A stretch of 64,000 bases of DNA from Herbaspirillum sp. RV1423 (GTDB taxonomy: Bacteria; Pseudomonadota; Gammaproteobacteria; Burkholderiales; Burkholderiaceae_D). The notes under the pieces were generated by a model. That model ran no database searches. It was given only the letters and a program-made list of their open reading frames with translations, and was not told the DNA's origin. The position numbers and the translations under genes were made by a program. Positions 59,885-64,000 of the stretch are shown in pieces (positions within the stretch are counted from its first letter, which is position 1; every line of letters begins with the position of its first letter). The DNA is taken from positions 186,001 through 250,000 of the forward strand of contig NZ_CBXX010000004.1 in assembly GCF_000577615.1 (NCBI RefSeq), written 5' to 3'.

Positions 59885-60502
59885 ATGACTGCCAACACTC
59901 CCCCTACAAGCAACCGCAGCCGTGGCCGGCCGCGCGAGTTCGACATCGACGCTGCGCTGGACAAGGCAATCGTCGTGTTCACCGAGAAGGGCTATTACGG
60001 CGCCTCGATCAATGATCTGGGCGTCGCCATGGAACTCACCGCCGGCAGCATTTACAAAGCCTTTGAAGACAAGAGGAGTGTTTTCGCCGCCGCCCTTGAA
60101 CGCTATATCGCCTTGCGCACCGAGCGCCTGCAGCAAGCGCTCAAACCCGCCGCCACAGGACGGGAACGCATCAGGGCCCTGCTGGCGCTGTATGCCGAAT
60201 CGAGCCACGAAGACGAAGGACGCCGCGGTTGTTTGATCGTCAGCAGCGCGGTGGAATTATCCGTCGCCGATCCCGCCATTGCCCGCCGCGTCGCACAGAC
60301 GCTCGACACCCACGAACAGCGCTTGGCGCTCTTCATCCGCCAGGGAAAAGAAGACGGCAGCATTTCGGTGCAAGTCGATGCCGCATCCACGGCGCGCCTG
60401 CTGCTATGCGTGCTGCAAGGCATGCGCGTGATCGGCAAGACCGGGCGCAGCAAGAAAGCAATGTTCGGCCTGATCGACAATGCCCTCAAAGTACTCGATT
60501 AA
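59885..60502 (+). CDS. TetR-family transcriptional repressor
   Basis: A 205-residue regulator: an N-terminal helix-turn-helix (FDIDAALDKAIVVFTEKGYYGASINDLG and LTAGSIYKAFEDKRSVF) preceded by a short basic arm RSRGRPRE, and a C-terminal ligand-binding domain of the AcrR/TetR_C type. ATG 59885 is chosen over a TTG at 59855 that would lie within the promoter. The downstream hydrolase gene carries the same palindrome in front of it, so it is the likely target. Confidence 0.92.
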   Translation: MTANTPPTSNRSRGRPREFDIDAALDKAIVVFTEKGYYGASINDLGVAMELTAGSIYKAFEDKRSVFAAALERYIALRTERLQQALKPAATGRERIRALLALYAESSHEDEGRRGCLIVSSAVELSVADPAIARRVAQTLDTHEQRLALFIRQGKEDGSISVQVDAASTARLLLCVLQGMRVIGKTGRSKKAMFGLIDNALKVLD

Positions 60503-60519
60503 CTTTTTTTGGAAATTAA

Positions 60520-60535
60520 GGAAATAATCATTTCC
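60520..60535. promoter_or_regulatory. Second TetR operator-like palindrome
   Basis: GGAAA-TAATCA-TTTCC differs at one central base from the palindrome at 59857-59872. It lies 52 bases before the hydrolase ATG. Confidence 0.6.
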
Positions 60536-60586
60536 AATTGCTTGAATCACCCTACCCAAACACTTGATGAAAAGGAAGCCAAGACC

Positions 60587-61498
60587 ATGTCCACATTCGA
60601 TCCCCTCACCTTCTGGAACAGCTTCCACCACGGCAGCGCGCACGTCAACGGCATACGCCTGCACTATGTCGAAGGCGGCGGCGGTGGTGCACCGGTTCTG
60701 CTGATCCCCGGCTGGCCGCAAAGCTGGTACGCCTGGAGACTGGTCATGCCGCTCCTGATTGCGCGCGGCCGGCGCGTCATCGCCATCGATCCGCGCGGCA
60801 TCGGCGACTCCGACAAGCCGCCTTCCGGCTACGACCTGAAAACCGTGGCGGCCGACCTGCACGAATTCATCCGCACGCTCGGCCTGGCCGGGCATGGCAA
60901 AGTCGACGTCGCCGGCCATGACGTCGGCACCTGGATCGGCCATGCCCTGGCCGTCGACTGGCCTGAAGACGTGCGGCGGCTGGCCTTGTTCGACGCCGCC
61001 CTGCCCGGCATCACGCCGCCTCCGCCGGCCGGCATTGCGTCGACCGAGCTCAATGCCAAAACCTGGCATTTCGCATTCAACCGCCTCGACGATTTGCCTG
61101 AAATCCTGCTGCAAGGCCACGAACGCGCCTTTCTCAACTATCTATTCCATACCAAAGCGATCAATCGCTGGACCATCGGACCGGCCGATCTGGACGAGTA
61201 CGAACGAGTATTCACCGCACCCGGCGCCGTGCGTGCAGCCTTGTCCTACTATCGCACCGCCTTCAGCCCCGAAGGTCTGGCGCAAAGCCGCAACCGCGCC
61301 GAAAGGAGGTTGGGAATGCCGGTCCTTGCCATCGGCGCCGAACACGGCGTCAAAGACGCCCTGCTCAATACGCTACGCACCATCGCCTCCGATGTGCGGG
61401 GCGACGTCATTGAGAGTTGCGGACATTACATTCCTGAAGAAATGCCGAACAGCGCAGCCGACGCCCTGCTGGGCTTTTTCGGCGAAGCGAGCAACTGA
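60587..61498 (+). CDS. Alpha/beta hydrolase, epoxide hydrolase-like
   Basis: A 303-residue cytoplasmic alpha/beta hydrolase. It has the oxyanion segment LLIPGWPQSWYAWR and the nucleophile elbow GHDVG, with aspartate D112 as nucleophile, which points to epoxide hydrolase or haloacid/haloalkane dehalogenase rather than an esterase. The catalytic histidine is in SCGHYIPEE near the C-terminus. AAGGAAG precedes the ATG. It is probably regulated by the TetR protein encoded upstream; the natural substrate is unknown. Confidence 0.88.
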   Translation: MSTFDPLTFWNSFHHGSAHVNGIRLHYVEGGGGGAPVLLIPGWPQSWYAWRLVMPLLIARGRRVIAIDPRGIGDSDKPPSGYDLKTVAADLHEFIRTLGLAGHGKVDVAGHDVGTWIGHALAVDWPEDVRRLALFDAALPGITPPPPAGIASTELNAKTWHFAFNRLDDLPEILLQGHERAFLNYLFHTKAINRWTIGPADLDEYERVFTAPGAVRAALSYYRTAFSPEGLAQSRNRAERRLGMPVLAIGAEHGVKDALLNTLRTIASDVRGDVIESCGHYIPEEMPNSAADALLGFFGEASN

Positions 61499-61974
61499 GG
61501 TACTTGCCGGCCGGACGGAATGTTTACTGCGTGAACATGACCGTCGGAATCTTTGAATCCGTTTTTTTGATTTGTTAGCGAGCCAAGCAAAGAAATTCAA
61601 TGCCATTAAGCAACTATCGCCAAGGCCGTCGGCGGTTCGATTCATTATTCGAGCATGAAAATACGAGCAAACACACTCCATCGAAAAAGTACATGTATTT
61701 CCTAGAAATATGTCTTGAAATAGGGCAATCAATCCCTTAACATTCACGCACATTTAGACGATTTCGCGACGGCAAGGGCAATCATTCGCTCTCTTCGCAA
61801 GCCCATCTGAATACAGATTCAAGCTTGATGAACGACGCAGGATGACGCGCCGTTGATGACGCTCACAAGCCAAAACGCAAAGTTCTGGCTTTCGAAGGGG
61901 GAGTCTTTCTTCTCTAAAAAAGAGTGGGAAGACAAACAAAAATAACACCGCACTGCAATCAGGAATCGCTCCGC
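61499..61974. other. 476-base gap before the efflux operon
   Basis: No supportable gene is seen on either strand. The region is moderately AT-rich in its middle. It contains a candidate promoter at 61715-61743 for the efflux genes. Confidence 0.5.
61715..61743 (+). promoter_or_regulatory. Candidate promoter of the efflux operon
   Basis: TTGAAA (61715-61720) and TAACAT (61738-61743) are 17 bases apart, five and four matches to the sigma-70 boxes. The leader would be about 220 bases. Confidence 0.3.
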
Positions 61975-63516
61975 ATGTCCATCGATAACAGCAACTCCGC
62001 ATCGCATACTCCATCCTTCCGCCGACTCGCTTTCAGCGCCTTGGTATTATCGGCAGTGACCGGATGCGCCTCCATCGCGCCGCAAGCATTGAGCAACGCG
62101 GAAATATCCGCCACGCTGCAAGCCGACAAGCAGGCGCTGAGCAAAGACGTCGAGCCGCTCAACGGTCCATTGACGCTGGATGAGGCAATTGCCCGCGCCA
62201 TCAAGTACAACGCCGATCGCCGGCTGAAAATGATGGAAGAAGCGCTGGCTACAGGCACGCTGGAAGCTGGCAACTACGACATGCTGCCGAAACTGGTGGC
62301 CTCGGCCGGCTACCGCGATCGCAGCAATGACTACATCACCCGCAGCCAGGATTCGGTGACCGGACAGCAATCTCTGGCCAACCCGTTTATTTCCTCCGGC
62401 CGCAGTGCGACAACGACCGATCTGACTTTCTCCTGGAGCCTGCTGGACTTCGGTCAAAGCTATTACGCGGCCAAGCAGAATGCCGACCGCGTACTGGTCG
62501 CGCAGGAGCGCCGCCGCAAGGCGCTCCACATATTGATTCAGGACGTGCGCACTTCGTATTGGCGCATGGTCGCGGCGCAATCCCTGAAAGACAAGGTGCA
62601 AAGCGCCATCGCCGACGCAGAAAAAGCCTTGAAAGACGCGGAACGCGCCGAAAACGAACGACTGCGCAATCCGCTCGACGCGCTGCGGTTCCAGCGGCAA
62701 TTGCTGGAAAACCTGCGCCTGCTGGAAGCCGTGGAGCAGGAACTGTCTGCCGCCCGCATCGAACTGGCTTCGCTGACCAGCCTGCCGCTCGGCACCGACT
62801 ACACCGTTTCCACGCCTGCCGTGGAAACGGCGAAAACCTGGCTTGACCTGCCTATCGCACAACTTGAAGAACAGGCGCTGATGCGCAATGCCGATCTGCG
62901 CGAAAGCATGTACAACGCCCGCATCGCGCAGCAGGAAACGCGTCGGACCATGCTGCGGTTATTCCCCGGCCTGTCCTTCAACTACGGTTACAAAACCAGC
63001 GACGACAGCTATCTCATCAACCAGCACTGGAGAGAGGCCGGCGTCCAGGTTTCCTTCAACCTGTTCAACCTGCTCGCCATCCCCAGCCAGAAACGCCTGG
63101 CCGATGCCGGTGTGAGCCTCGCCGAACAAAAACGCATGGTGACGCAGATGGCCGTGCTCACGCAACTTCACATCGCGCGCCTGCAATACGCCAATGCGCT
63201 GCACCAGTTTGACCGTGCCGATGCGATCGCCAATGTCGAGAACCGCATCGCCGACCACGTCACCAACCAGACCCTCGCCGAAAAACAAACCCAGCTTGAT
63301 CGGGTCTCCCAGCAAACCTCGCAGATCCTGGCGCAATTGCGGCGTTACCAGGCAATGGCTACTGTGCAGACCGCTTCATCGCGACTGCAAGCCACGCTAG
63401 GCATGGAACCCGTCATCGCCGACACCGCCGGCGAGTCGGTGCAGGAACTGGCGGCAGCGGTGCACAAGTCGCTGCAAGCCTGGGATAGCGGTCAACTGCC
63501 AGAGACGAAAAATTAA
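61975..63516 (+). CDS. TolC-like outer membrane efflux lipoprotein
   Basis: A 513-residue outer membrane factor of a tripartite export system. It has a signal with lipobox AVTGC (C31) and then two long repeats of coiled-coil helices joined by beta segments, as in TolC-family proteins (for example LTLDEAIARAIKYNADRR at the start of the first repeat and LEEQALMRNADLRESMYNARIAQQETRR at the start of the second). ATG 61975 has AGGA upstream. The adaptor gene follows after ten bases. Confidence 0.9.
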   Translation: MSIDNSNSASHTPSFRRLAFSALVLSAVTGCASIAPQALSNAEISATLQADKQALSKDVEPLNGPLTLDEAIARAIKYNADRRLKMMEEALATGTLEAGNYDMLPKLVASAGYRDRSNDYITRSQDSVTGQQSLANPFISSGRSATTTDLTFSWSLLDFGQSYYAAKQNADRVLVAQERRRKALHILIQDVRTSYWRMVAAQSLKDKVQSAIADAEKALKDAERAENERLRNPLDALRFQRQLLENLRLLEAVEQELSAARIELASLTSLPLGTDYTVSTPAVETAKTWLDLPIAQLEEQALMRNADLRESMYNARIAQQETRRTMLRLFPGLSFNYGYKTSDDSYLINQHWREAGVQVSFNLFNLLAIPSQKRLADAGVSLAEQKRMVTQMAVLTQLHIARLQYANALHQFDRADAIANVENRIADHVTNQTLAEKQTQLDRVSQQTSQILAQLRRYQAMATVQTASSRLQATLGMEPVIADTAGESVQELAAAVHKSLQAWDSGQLPETKN

Positions 63517-63526
63517 GCCGGCAACC

Positions 63527-64000
63527 ATGCGAACAATCAAGCCAGGCAGGAAATGGCAAACGCTGCAAGCGATGGCTGTGCTGGCAGCAGCCGGAATGGC
63601 GACCGCAATATCAGGCACTGCCTTGGCCACCGAACCGCTCAGACCTGCCGCGGCTGCACCGGCCAAACCGGCTGTATCGGCAACGACGACGCAAAATGCT
63701 CAGGCCGCGCCGGGCATGCTCGACAAACGTGAAATCCGCGCCCAGCTTGCTCCCGTGCGCTACACCACGATCGCCGCCGAAATCGGCGCGGTCGTCGCGC
63801 GGCTGCCGGTTCCTGAAGGCGGACGCTTCCAGCGCGGCCAACCCCTGGTGCAATTCGACTGCGCAGTGCAAAACGCCCAACTCAACAAAGCCAGGGCAAT
63901 CCTTAACGCCGCCGACAAGGGGTGGCAAGCCAACAAGCGCCTGGCCGAACTCAACTCCGTCGGCAAAGTTGAGCTCGACAATTCGGAGGCCGAGGTCGCC
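63527..64000 (+). CDS. Periplasmic adaptor protein (HlyD/RND type), N-terminal part
   Basis: The gene runs off the window; 158 residues are visible. It has a signal peptide to about residue 35 (cleavage near ALAT), a Pro/Ala/Gln linker, and then the lipoyl half-motif region TIAAEIGAVVARLPVPEGGRF-like with RGQPLVQFDCAVQNAQLNKARA leading into the alpha hairpin, as in membrane fusion proteins. With the TolC-like protein upstream it forms an exporter; the inner-membrane pump should lie beyond base 64000. Confidence 0.85.
   Translation, partial: MRTIKPGRKWQTLQAMAVLAAAGMATAISGTALATEPLRPAAAAPAKPAVSATTTQNAQAAPGMLDKREIRAQLAPVRYTTIAAEIGAVVARLPVPEGGRFQRGQPLVQFDCAVQNAQLNKARAILNAADKGWQANKRLAELNSVGKVELDNSEAEVA

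Overview
The window looks like chromosomal DNA of a betaproteobacterium in the Oxalobacteraceae, most like Herbaspirillum. This is inferred from the GC-rich, densely packed genes, the betaproteobacterial neighbourhoods (ribF-ileS-lspA-coaBC-dut, clpS-clpA next to a cold-shock gene, rlmE-ftsH-folP-glmM, carAB-greA) and my recollection that triuret hydrolase was described from a Herbaspirillum strain. No phage, insertion sequence, integrase or CRISPR array is visible.

Layout. 1-8056: 3' end of glnE, a methyltransferase gene broken by one in-frame stop codon, a second-type signal peptidase I, a lipoprotein, the tkt-GNAT-gapA operon, rsmE and a YidB-like gene. 8057-20322: an accessory operon of twelve genes on the + strand for scavenging nitrogen from biuret-type compounds. 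It holds allophanate hydrolase (atzF), a NitT/TauT-type ABC importer, a BMP-family ABC importer, two paralogous isochorismatase-fold amidohydrolases (one BiuH-like, one a triuret hydrolase candidate), an AtzH/HpxZ-like small protein and a GntR/FCD regulator. A near-consensus sigma-54 promoter precedes it. 20491-27914: ribF, ileS, lspA, coaBC, dut and a lipoprotein that resembles an M48 protease with a lost zinc site. 28056-34792: clpA/clpS, cspA-type gene, icd, rluE-like gene, a secreted Lys/Ala-rich peptide, a DUF192 protein and rpsT. 35085-42249: murJ, a SirB1-like gene, an ABC-F ATPase (uup) and mrcA.

42312-42634 is a tRNA-Arg(CCU) gene whose anticodon loop is interrupted by a 247-nt group I intron; removing it leaves an exact 76-nt tRNA with an encoded CCA. 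42684-46164: an ECF-like sigma factor, a c4-type and a triheme cytochrome c, and phoB. 46264-52650: glmM, folP, ftsH, rlmE, yhbY and greA. The pst/phoU genes that I would expect between glmM and phoB are absent. 52865-57263: carB and carA. 57574-64000: a DUF336 protein, an NlpC/P60 hydrolase, a patatin lipoprotein, a TetR regulator paired with an alpha/beta hydrolase through a shared operator-like palindrome, and the start of a tripartite efflux operon (TolC-like lipoprotein plus a truncated adaptor).

In the accessory operon the proposed route is triuret to carboxybiuret/biuret (second hydrolase), biuret to allophanate (BiuH-like), and allophanate to ammonia and CO2 (AtzF), with two importers feeding it and nitrogen-status control through sigma-54. 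No cyanuric acid hydrolase and no AtzE/AtzG genes are in the window, so ring cleavage is not supported here.
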